The notes under the pieces are model-generated. The model saw nothing but the letters and a program-made list of their open reading frames with translations, was not told the DNA's origin and did not search any database. Both the position numbers and the translations under genes were made by a program. Of a stretch of 5,451 nucleotides of DNA, positions 1-3,990 are shown piece after piece. Origin of the DNA: an uncultured Oxalobacteraceae bacterium (lineage in GTDB: Bacteria > Pseudomonadota > Gammaproteobacteria > Burkholderiales > Burkholderiaceae); the NCBI GenBank assembly GCA_946478765.1, contig CAMLDH010000275.1:1-5451 (forward strand), in the 5' to 3' direction. Positions within the stretch are counted from its first letter, which is position 1. Every line of letters begins with the position of its first letter.

Positions 1-114
1 TGCCGGCAACGGCGCACTGACCAAAACCTATCCGAAGAAATAGAACACTACGCCGCCCTTGTCGGGCTATCGATGATTGCAGATTGGCAGGAGATTTTGA
101 GATGGGTGATGTGA
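1..114 (+). CDS. Possible C-terminal fragment of an unidentified phage protein
   Basis: Frame 1 is open from the window edge to a TGA at 112-114, giving 37 residues that end in EILRWVM. No start codon other than ATG 73 is visible, so the gene would begin outside the window. Its stop would overlap the next gene's ATG (102) by 13 nt, similar to the 14-nt overlap seen at 3061. From about position 43 the codon pattern (weak second position, GC-rich third position) looks coding. The first 43 bases, however, look better in frame 2, which reads AGNGALTKTYPKK and stops at 41-43. The true upstream gene could therefore end at 43, leaving a 58-nt leader before 102. No family is recognised in either reading, and the call is weak. 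Confidence 0.3.
   Translation, partial: CRQRRTDQNLSEEIEHYAALVGLSMIADWQEILRWVM
88..93 (+). promoter_or_regulatory. Ribosome-binding site for the coiled-coil gene at 102
   Basis: CAGGAG at 88-93 lies 8 nt before ATG 102. It decides the start: the longer reading would begin at TTG 84, which sits upstream of this site and has no Shine-Dalgarno sequence of its own. Confidence 0.7.
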
Positions 115-626
115 AGCGCTATTACCGATCGATCACCACTGGGGATTCAACCTCAATGCATCAAGTTGTACTGGCCACTGACTACGACGCCGCACTGGCC
201 CGCGAGGCTGCGTTGCGGGAAGAGCTGGCCACCGCAAAGCGCAACGAACACAACTCTGAAGTTGCGTACAAGGCTGCAATCGAAAAGCAGGAGGAATTGC
301 GGGGAGAGCGAAATGAACTTGCTCTTAGCGCGTCGAGACTGAAGGTGGATAACGAGAACTATGATCGCCTATTGGTTCGCAAAAGCAACCAATGCGACGA
401 GGTGCAACAGCGCCTGACAGCCGCCGAGCAGCGGAATGCGGAGTGGCGCGAGTTGTTGCGCGTAATGACGAACGAATATGCGTGTTGCCTTGAAGCTGGT
501 TACGACCGAATCACATCACTTCGCGGAGACTGCGACAGCGTGGCCAAGATGCTTGCTGACAATCCTAACTACGCGAAGGCAATCGCGGCTTTGGCCAAAC
601 CCACCGAATCGGGAGCAAGCGGATGA
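102..626 (+). CDS. Phage coiled-coil hypothetical protein (174 aa)
   Basis: This is a soluble, charged, mostly helical protein of unknown function. Residues 22-29 (VVLATDYD) form a short motif that I recognise from many Pseudomonas and related prophage accessory proteins, where it precedes a long coiled coil. Here residues about 30-120 are rich in Glu, Arg, Lys, Ala and Leu, with heptad-like spacing. The C-terminal part (about 121-165) is a second helical segment with Cys128, Cys129 and Cys144. There is no signal peptide or membrane segment. The start at ATG 102 is preferred over TTG 84 because of the CAGGAG site at 88-93. The 3' end overlaps the next gene by 4 nt (ATGA at 623-626), so translation is probably coupled. 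Such genes are typical of variable early regions. A structural or oligomerisation role is only inference. Confidence 0.75.
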   Translation: MGDVKRYYRSITTGDSTSMHQVVLATDYDAALAREAALREELATAKRNEHNSEVAYKAAIEKQEELRGERNELALSASRLKVDNENYDRLLVRKSNQCDEVQQRLTAAEQRNAEWRELLRVMTNEYACCLEAGYDRITSLRGDCDSVAKMLADNPNYAKAIAALAKPTESGASG

Positions 627-790
627 AAATCAAAGTGAAGATGTCTTGCGGCCATTGGGTCAAGACAAAAACCGTTGAAAAACATCACCCTTTCGGCGGA
701 GTTTATCAATCCGTTCCGTTTGTCACTTGCACTAAATGTCTGAATCAAAAGGCACTAGCCAACGACATTATCGACGGATCTTTATCATGA
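623..790 (+). CDS. Small Cys/His zinc-finger-like phage protein (55 aa)
   Basis: This short gene is easy to miss. It starts with ATG 623 inside the ATGA overlap with the preceding gene and ends at TGA 788-790, which itself overlaps ATG 787 of the next gene in the same ATGA fashion. GGGAG at 610-614 gives a ribosome-binding site 8 nt upstream. The product is basic and begins MKIKVKMSCGHW. A knuckle-like pair at Cys9/His11 and a CxxC pair at Cys36/Cys39 (TCTKC) are about 25 residues apart, the usual geometry of a small zinc ribbon. Zinc binding is inferred from the motif and no family is recognised. The two flanking 4-nt overlaps are strong evidence that it is real: they fix both ends and tie it into the operon. 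It could bind nucleic acid or a host protein, as many phage zinc microproteins do, but nothing here shows which. Confidence 0.75.
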   Translation: MKIKVKMSCGHWVKTKTVEKHHPFGGVYQSVPFVTCTKCLNQKALANDIIDGSLS

Positions 791-1557
791 CCAACAAGCT
801 CGAAATCAGCCGGGAGCTGACGGAGCGTCTGCTTAGCGGTTGTAGCGTCTCAAGCGACTACGACGAACTGCGCGCCCTTCTCGCTGAGCCACAATGTTCG
901 GAGATCAATCCGCAATGTTCGGAGGTGCTCCGAACACAAAAAGTCCCACCCATCATCCAAACCCTGCGCGCCAATGGCGACCGTATCGCAATGGAAGCGA
1001 CCATCGCACAGCAGGCGCAGAGGATCGCAGATTTGGAGCAAGCCTTGGCGGAGGAAAAATCCATGTACGAGGCCTCTTTGGATAGGTCCTCGATCCTTGC
1101 TGACGCCTTCCACGAGCAAGCTGCGCGCATTGCCGATCTGGAGCGTGGGCGCGGGGAGCCGGTGGCGTGGAGCTATTGCCCTGAGTGTGGTTGCGAAGAA
1201 CTGCATCACGAAGAAGGCGAGCACAAACAGTGCGCCAACTGTCATCAGGAATGGTTCAGCGACCTTGACTATTCGGAAGTTGTTCGCGGAAATCTCGCAA
1301 GACTGAAGGCCGAGCAGCCCGCGCCGGTAGCGGTGGTCAACCTGCGAAATTTCGCCAACGCCATGATCGATATCGCGCTTGAAGGCTGCGACGCCGACGG
1401 GGCACAGATTCAGGAGCTTGCAGTAGAGCATGGCCTGCTGAAGCCTGAGCAACGAACCGAACGCTGCAGCGATGCCTGTTCATGCGCTGAATACGCTGAC
1501 TTCCCGGTTGAGTGCTTTCGCAAGGTCGATGAGCTGAATCAATCCCGCGCAAGCTGA
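787..1557 (+). CDS. Phage coiled-coil / zinc-ribbon hypothetical protein (256 aa)
   Basis: This looks like a mosaic protein made of phage accessory modules. Residues 1-35 hold the YDELRALLAEP motif common to Pseudomonas phage hypotheticals. Residues 36-50 contain a repeated PQCSE peptide, encoded by a DNA repeat (892-936). Residues about 65-122 form a coiled coil with two copies of RIADLE (79-84 and 114-119). Residues 127-157 form a zinc ribbon with CPEC (131-134) and CANC (149-152), preceded by EPVAW. The C-terminal part (about 183-256) carries Cys227, Cys231, Cys233 and Cys243. The start is ATG 787, in a 4-nt overlap with the 55-aa gene. An in-frame ATG at 736 would add 17 residues but lies inside that gene and lacks the coupling, so it is rejected. 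The function is unknown. No signal peptide or membrane segment is visible, so it is probably cytoplasmic. Confidence 0.8.
   Translation: MTNKLEISRELTERLLSGCSVSSDYDELRALLAEPQCSEINPQCSEVLRTQKVPPIIQTLRANGDRIAMEATIAQQAQRIADLEQALAEEKSMYEASLDRSSILADAFHEQAARIADLERGRGEPVAWSYCPECGCEELHHEEGEHKQCANCHQEWFSDLDYSEVVRGNLARLKAEQPAPVAVVNLRNFANAMIDIALEGCDADGAQIQELAVEHGLLKPEQRTERCSDACSCAEYADFPVECFRKVDELNQSRAS
892..936 (+). repeat. CAATGTTCGGAG direct repeat with an inverted half, inside a CDS
   Basis: CAATGTTCGGAG occurs at 892-903 and again at 913-924, exactly 21 bp apart (two helical turns). The second copy is followed after GTG by CTCCGAACA (928-936), the reverse complement of TGTTCGGAG (916-924). This gives a 9-bp stem with a 3-nt loop. 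In protein the repeat reads PQCSE twice. It could be a recent tandem duplication, a protein-binding site embedded in the gene, or an mRNA hairpin. The sequence does not decide between these. Confidence 0.7.
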
Positions 1558-1603
1558 TCGCCCCTCTCGCAATTCCGCAGTAATCCCCCTCCCTTCAAAG
1601 TCA

Positions 1604-1617
1604 GCCGCTATAGCGGC
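1604..1617. repeat. 14-bp perfect palindrome in the gap before the 108-aa gene
   Basis: GCCGCTATAGCGGC is a perfect palindrome (two 7-bp halves, no spacer) in the 72-nt gap between the genes ending at 1557 and starting at 1630. It directly abuts the AAGGA ribosome-binding site (1618-1622). A dimeric repressor could use it as an operator, or it could fold as a short hairpin near the ribosome site. There is no T-tract after it, so it is not a canonical terminator. No convincing promoter hexamers were seen in the gap. Confidence 0.5.
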
Positions 1618-1622
1618 AAGGA
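1618..1622 (+). promoter_or_regulatory. Ribosome-binding site for the 108-aa gene
   Basis: AAGGA lies 7 nt before ATG 1630. It is one of the few starts in this block not coupled to an upstream stop codon, so the gene has its own initiation site. The site touches the palindrome at 1604-1617. Confidence 0.6.
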
Positions 1623-1629
1623 CGAAGTC

Positions 1630-1956
1630 ATGCCTGAAGAAATCAAATTGATCCAACCAGCGCCAGTTGTGCGCGACGAAATGGGTTCGTTTCAGCATCC
1701 CGATATGCCTGACTTCGACGAGGGCGACGGTGACAAGTGCAAAGCCTGGGTAGCGGAACAGGGTTTGAAGGTGGCGATGGTGAGACTTGAGTACGCCAAC
1801 GAAGCCGTTGCAGATCGCTACTTCGAAGCCGGCGATCCCGACTTCAGCTATTGGGAGCCTGACCGCCCCGAAGGCGAGGATTGGTTCTGCCTGGCGATTC
1901 ACGACACCGACGACGGCCCTGTCTGCTGGTGGGCACGCCGCGAGGTGACGCCATGA
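1630..1956 (+). CDS. Acidic phage hypothetical protein (108 aa)
   Basis: This is a small acidic cytoplasmic protein rich in Asp and Glu, especially residues 25-35 (DMPDFDEGDGD). Its C-terminal half has several Trp residues in a pattern of the type FSYWEPDRPEGEDWF, followed by AIHDTDDGPVCWWARR. I recognise this ending from a widespread group of small Pseudomonas and Burkholderia phage proteins of unknown function, but cannot name the family with certainty. The start is ATG 1630 with AAGGA 7 nt upstream. The last codons encode EVTP and also carry the GAGGTG ribosome-binding site of the ASCH-like gene, which begins in an ATGA overlap at 1953. The acidic surface might suggest a DNA-mimic or protein-binding role, but that is speculation. 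Confidence 0.8.
   Translation: MPEEIKLIQPAPVVRDEMGSFQHPDMPDFDEGDGDKCKAWVAEQGLKVAMVRLEYANEAVADRYFEAGDPDFSYWEPDRPEGEDWFCLAIHDTDDGPVCWWARREVTP
1942..1956 (+). promoter_or_regulatory. Gene-junction module GAGGTGAC-ATGA (copy 1)
   Basis: GAGGTGACGCCATGA encodes the last residues of the 108-aa protein (EVTP, stop), supplies the GAGGTG ribosome-binding site, and gives the start codon of the ASCH-like gene. It matches the junction at 3513-3527 in 14 of 15 bases. Confidence 0.6.
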
Positions 1957-2684
1957 GCCAAGTTAAAGAACGGCCGATCCTGTTCTCGGCCCCGATGGTG
2001 CGCGCCATTCTGGAAGGCCGAAAGACGGTCACGCGGCGAGTAGTGAAGGAAACCAAAGCGCATGCCGATGGCTTCATCATGCTCGACCATGGCAAAGGCT
2101 GGTGGCCGTACAACATGTTCGGCGACAGCGAAGTCGACAGCGAAGGCATGGAATACCCAATCGCCTGCCCATACGGCAAGCCCGGCGACCGGCTGTGGGT
2201 GCGCGAGAGCTGGTGGCAGGCCGGCGACTGGCAGGCAACCTACCCCGAGGACGACACGGGTGCCTGGTTCGGTAGCCGGCGGGTTGTTTACTCGGCTGAC
2301 GGCACGCCACCGAACGAGCCCAATAACAGCTACCCGAACGGCTTGCGCAACGGCGCTTACTCGGCGACGGCGCCGAACAAGATCTGGCGGCACCGGCCAA
2401 GCATCCACATGCCGCGCTGGGCCAGCCGCATCATTCTGGAAATCACCGACGTACACGTCGAGCGGTTGAAAGACATCAGCGATAACGAGATCGAAGCTGA
2501 GGGGGTTGATCTCGATGCGCTGGCAGATGGGCAGGACCGGTACGACATGTGCCATGCCGGCTCAGGCGCTGATGGCCGTCCGACCTTGCTAACTGCATGG
2601 CGCCACCTTTGGGAATCCACCGGTGGCGACTGGGCCGCCAACCCTTGGATCTGGGCCGTCGAGTTCAAGAGGGTGACGCAATGA
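1953..2684 (+). CDS. ASCH-like phage protein (243 aa)
   Basis: This belongs to a common phage early-region family usually annotated as an ASCH-domain or hypothetical phage protein. ASCH domains are PUA-related folds thought to bind RNA or modified nucleotides; no reaction has been shown for this branch that I know of. Visible family marks are ERPILFSAPMVRAILEGRKT (residues 6-25), continuing into TVTRR (25-29); CPYGKPGDRLWVRE (72-85); HRPSIHMPRWASRI (147-160), leading into a strand of the type ILEITDVHVERL (161-172); and a C-terminal NPWIWAVEFKR (230-240). The GRKTxTRR signature and the terminal strand are the typical ends of the fold, so the protein appears full length. The start is ATG 1953 in an ATGA overlap, with GAGGTG 5 nt upstream; an upstream alternative start at 1881 lies inside the previous gene and is rejected. 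Older 'morphogenesis protein' labels for relatives are not supported by anything seen here. Confidence 0.85.
   Translation: MSQVKERPILFSAPMVRAILEGRKTVTRRVVKETKAHADGFIMLDHGKGWWPYNMFGDSEVDSEGMEYPIACPYGKPGDRLWVRESWWQAGDWQATYPEDDTGAWFGSRRVVYSADGTPPNEPNNSYPNGLRNGAYSATAPNKIWRHRPSIHMPRWASRIILEITDVHVERLKDISDNEIEAEGVDLDALADGQDRYDMCHAGSGADGRPTLLTAWRHLWESTGGDWAANPWIWAVEFKRVTQ
2669..2684 (+). promoter_or_regulatory. Gene-junction module GAGGGTGACG-ATGA (copy 2, diverged)
   Basis: GAGGGTGACGCAATGA encodes the end of the ASCH-like protein (RVTQ, stop) and carries a ribosome-binding site for the 49-aa gene starting at 2681. It is a diverged relative of the junctions at 1942 and 3513, with one extra G and CA in place of CC. 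Confidence 0.5.
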
Positions 2685-2830
2685 CTCACCAACCCAAAGG
2701 CGGTATGTGCCGCACCTGCGTCCACGCTCACCGCAATTGCAGTCACCTTCCCTTCAACACCATGCCGGCGCTAGCCCGTGACGTTCAGATCGTGATCGTC
2801 CGCTGCACGGAATTCCAGCGCCGCAAGTAA
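2681..2830 (+). CDS. Small Cys-rich phage protein (49 aa)
   Basis: This very short gene begins at ATG 2681 in an ATGA overlap with the ASCH-like gene and ends at TAA 2828-2830. The ribosome-binding site AGAGGG (2668-2673) is 7 nt upstream. The product has CRTC at residues 10-13, His15 and His17, Cys20 and His22 close behind, and Cys42 near the end (VRCTEFQRRK). This spacing suggests a small metal-binding fold. I recognise the general pattern, a short protein with an N-terminal CxxC and a terminal RCTEFQRR, from other Pseudomonas phage genomes, where it has no assigned function. Close coupling to the ASCH-like gene suggests the two are made together; whether they interact is unknown. The 49 nt after it (2831-2879) hold only the ribosome-binding site of the next gene. 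Confidence 0.75.
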   Translation: MTHQPKGGMCRTCVHAHRNCSHLPFNTMPALARDVQIVIVRCTEFQRRK

Positions 2831-2879
2831 TCCCGCCAATTTATCCCTGCTTGCCGCCCCGCGCGGCTGGAGCATCCCT

Positions 2880-3074
2880 ATGTCTCGCATTGAAGAAAGA
2901 GAAGGCTGGAACCTGGCTGATCAGTTGATTGAGGCCGGGCGTTTGGTAGATCCGATATTCGGCGGCGTCGAGCGGGTCATCGCGAATATCCAGCGCACCG
3001 CGGCAGAACGGCCTGAGAGTTACCGGACAGGCATCCAAAGACGAATTGAGGCAGAACGCCATGTCCAGCATTGA
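2880..3074 (+). CDS. Hypothetical phage protein (64 aa)
   Basis: A small, charged, probably helical protein beginning MSRIEEREGWN. TGGAG at 2868-2872 lies 7 nt before ATG 2880, which gives good support for the start. The middle segment LADQLIEAGRLVDPIFGGV could be an amphipathic helix followed by a turn. The C-terminus is basic (RTGIQRRIEAERHVQH). No known domain is recognised. It follows a 49-nt gap, one of the larger breaks in the block, and overlaps the next gene by 14 nt. Codon use resembles its neighbours. It is judged real because of the ribosome-binding site and its place in the packed gene run. Confidence 0.6.
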   Translation: MSRIEEREGWNLADQLIEAGRLVDPIFGGVERVIANIQRTAAERPESYRTGIQRRIEAERHVQH

Positions 3075-3273
3075 TGTGCACGAACGCAGACCAGACGGCG
3101 CCGTCGGCAAGCTGCTCGACGTGATCGACCGCCAGCCTGAGTACCGCAAGGCTGGACAGTTCGTCGAGTTCGACGGCGAGATGCACAAGGTCCTGACCGG
3201 TATCCGCAATTTCATCATCGTCACGACCGAGCGCTGGGCGCGGGTGTCGGCTACTACCTGGAGGAAGGGATGA
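3061..3273 (+). CDS. Hypothetical phage protein (70 aa)
   Basis: The product begins MSSIDVHERRPDGAVG, and the middle (about residues 34-57) alternates strand-like segments (GQFVEFDGEMHKVL, then NFIIVTTERWARV), suggesting a small beta-rich fold. No family is recognised. ATG 3061 is chosen with GAGG at 3048-3051, 9 nt upstream; an in-frame TTG at 3046 would add five residues but has no better site. The start overlaps the preceding gene by 14 nt and the stop overlaps the next gene's ATG (3270) in an ATGA junction. GC-rich third codon positions support it as coding. A longer open frame on the opposite strand across the same bases is considered a shadow. Confidence 0.65.
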   Translation: MSSIDVHERRPDGAVGKLLDVIDRQPEYRKAGQFVEFDGEMHKVLTGIRNFIIVTTERWARVSATTWRKG

Positions 3274-3527
3274 TCGACAAAGCCGAATTGATTGAACTCT
3301 GCAAGATCGCCCAGCACTTGGGCGGCCCGCAGAACCTTAGCGCCGTCGGTATCGGTCGTTATCTGCGCCTGTGCAGCCCGGAAGTGGTTATGGCGCTGTT
3401 CGCCGAGAACGAGGCGCTACGAAAGGCGCTGAAGACGATACGTGAGGAATCACACGATATCGGCGCCTGCGAATGTGCAGCCGATGCGTTGGCCGACGCA
3501 GCCATAAGTAACGAGGTGACTCCATGA
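3270..3527 (+). CDS. Small helical phage protein (85 aa)
   Basis: This begins with ATG 3270 in a 4-nt overlap; GGAGG at 3260-3264 is the ribosome-binding site, 5 nt away. The N-terminal part (IDKAELIELCKIAQHLGG) and the segment SPEVVMALFAENEALRKAL (residues about 36-54) are helical. The latter resembles the 'position in a list, then coiled coil' module found in Ea22-like and other phage early hypotheticals. Cys residues near the C-terminus (GACEC, about 65-69) are of unknown use. The gene ends in EVTP like the 108-aa protein, because both stop codons fall in the same type of junction sequence. The function is unknown. It directly precedes and is coupled to the alpA-like gene. Confidence 0.7.
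   Translation: MIDKAELIELCKIAQHLGGPQNLSAVGIGRYLRLCSPEVVMALFAENEALRKALKTIREESHDIGACECAADALADAAISNEVTP
3513..3527 (+). promoter_or_regulatory. Gene-junction module GAGGTGAC-ATGA (copy 3)
   Basis: GAGGTGACTCCATGA encodes EVTP and the stop of the 85-aa protein and provides the ribosome-binding site (GAGGTG, 5 nt spacing) and start of the alpA-like gene. It differs from the junction at 1942-1956 by one base. Confidence 0.6.
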
Positions 3528-3745
3528 CAAACAGAGCAGCGACAGACAGCATTGATCGTTTCCTGCGCCTCGACGAGGTGCTGCACACGACCGGCCTGGG
3601 CCGTAACACAGTTTATCGGCGGATCAGGGAAGGCACCTTCCCAAAACAGGTTAGAATAGGCCCCAACTCAGTGGCCTGGCGCCAGTCAGCAATCGCGCAA
3701 TGGATGCTTGATCTGAACCCCAGCAACGATCAATCAGTACATTGA
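3524..3745 (+). CDS. alpA: AlpA-family DNA-binding protein, probable excisionase/regulator (73 aa)
   Basis: This matches the AlpA/MerR-like winged-helix pattern. FLRLDEVL (residues 13-20) leads into the helix-turn-helix TTGLGRNTVYRRIREG (22-37), followed by FPKQVRIGPNSVAWR (39-53), the wing typical of the family, and a last helix QSAIAQWMLD (54-63). AlpA proteins act as excisionases or as activators of the neighbouring integrase in P4-like and many other mobile elements; that role is inferred here from family and position. The start is ATG 3524 in an ATGA overlap. The integrase is the next gene downstream, separated by 245 bp that contain repeated AGTACA sites. The first of these lies within the last codons of this gene, so the protein may bind next to and inside its own 3' end. 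Confidence 0.85.
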   Translation: MTNRAATDSIDRFLRLDEVLHTTGLGRNTVYRRIREGTFPKQVRIGPNSVAWRQSAIAQWMLDLNPSNDQSVH

Positions 3746-3753
3746 TCAGTACA
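3733..3753. repeat. ATCAGTACA direct-repeat pair, 12-bp period (left pair)
   Basis: ATCAGTACA occurs at 3733-3741 and 3745-3753. The core hexamers AGTACA (3736-3741 and 3748-3753) are 12 bp apart in the same direction. The pair spans the end of alpA and the start of the intergenic region. With the right pair it forms a likely set of arm-type integrase or excisionase sites. Confidence 0.6.
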
Positions 3754-3804
3754 CTAGAAACCATAACCAACAGTAAAGCCTTTAAACTCCTGCCCTACAG
3801 GTCA

Positions 3805-3835
3805 TACCGTGGAAATCTTCAAAGATTCCACGGTA
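3805..3835. repeat. Strong imperfect inverted repeat (hairpin or att core candidate)
   Basis: TACCGTGGAAATCTT (3805-3819) pairs with AAGATTCCACGGTA (3822-3835): a 14-bp stem with one bulged A and a 2-nt loop. No T-tract follows on either strand, so it is not a standard intrinsic terminator, though it could still end alpA transcription. The outer arms TACCGTGGA and TCCACGGTA, 13 bp apart, could instead be inverted core sites for the integrase. Confidence 0.65.
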
Positions 3836-3943
3836 GATTCCCGCCTAAAACCCCGCCGTATCACAAACCACCAAAACCCCACGTATTCAGCAGCATTCAA
3901 GTATCACCGAGTACCACGCCGAACCTTCACAGCCGCGACGAGT

Positions 3944-3962
3944 TAGTACATCATCCAGTACA
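3944..3962. repeat. AGTACA direct-repeat pair, 12-bp period (right pair)
   Basis: AGTACA occurs at 3945-3950 and 3957-3962, with the same orientation and the same 12-bp period as the left pair at 3736/3748. The second copy lies in CAGTACATTGA (3956-3966), identical to 3735-3745. The site ends 28 bp before the integrase start codon. Confidence 0.6.
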
Positions 3963-3977
3963 TTGAGAAATAAAATC

Positions 3978-3989
3978 AGAGGATGTACT
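3978..3989 (+). promoter_or_regulatory. Integrase ribosome-binding site overlapped by an inverted AGTACA site
   Basis: AGAGG at 3978-3982 lies 8 nt before the GTG start at 3991 and supports it. The spacer contains TGTACT (3984-3989), the reverse complement of AGTACA. A protein recognising the repeated hexamer could therefore sit on the integrase start region and influence its expression. The nearby ATG at 3983 runs into a stop within two codons and is not used. Confidence 0.55.
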
Positions 3990-3990
3990 A

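Larger units (their letters stand above)
3746..3990. other. Intergenic region between alpA and int; candidate attP / int control region
   Basis: This 245-bp stretch is less GC-rich than its surroundings and noticeably poor in G on the + strand; for example, 3858-3882 has none between its flanking G residues. An open frame crosses it from TTG 3742, but its product is rich in Pro, His and Thr without any pattern of a protein, so I treat the stretch as non-coding. It contains the inverted repeat 3805-3835, an AGATTCC pair at 3823 and 3835 (again 12 bp apart), and the AGTACA sites at both edges. For P4-type integrases the attachment site usually lies just upstream of the integrase gene. A central inverted repeat flanked by direct-repeat pairs is the layout expected of an attP with core and arm sites. 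No tRNA 3' end was recognised. No convincing promoter was seen. Confidence 0.5.

Noticed and set aside
736..786. N-terminal extension of the 256-aa protein from ATG 736
   Set aside because: It would lie inside the 55-aa gene. The ATGA overlap at 787 matches the junction style of the whole block and gives the known MTN-type start without the odd extension.
850..1452. 200-codon open frame on the - strand opposite the 256-aa gene
   Set aside because: It is a mirror frame of a well-supported gene with a zinc ribbon and coiled coil; GC-rich codons commonly leave such shadows.
1899..2555. 218-codon open frame on the - strand opposite the ASCH-like gene
   Set aside because: The + strand product has recognisable family motifs along its whole length, while the - strand product is Val/Ala/Arg-rich without motifs.
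2841..3317. 158-codon open frame on the - strand opposite three small genes
   Set aside because: The + strand genes here have ribosome-binding sites, coupled junctions and coding-type third positions. The - strand frame has none of these and an unconvincing composition.
3805..3835. Rho-independent terminator
   Set aside because: The stem is strong, but neither strand has a T-tract after it, so a classical intrinsic terminator is not supported.
3835..3860. Possible tRNA 3' end (T-arm-like AGATTCCCGCC) as att core
   Set aside because: Only a short resemblance to a T-loop was seen, with no acceptor stem or CCA; too weak to call.
3742..3966. 74-codon + strand open frame starting at TTG just after alpA
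   Set aside because: It has a TTG start without a ribosome-binding site and a Pro/His/Thr-rich product with no protein-like pattern. The stretch is G-poor and full of repeats, better explained as an attP/control region.
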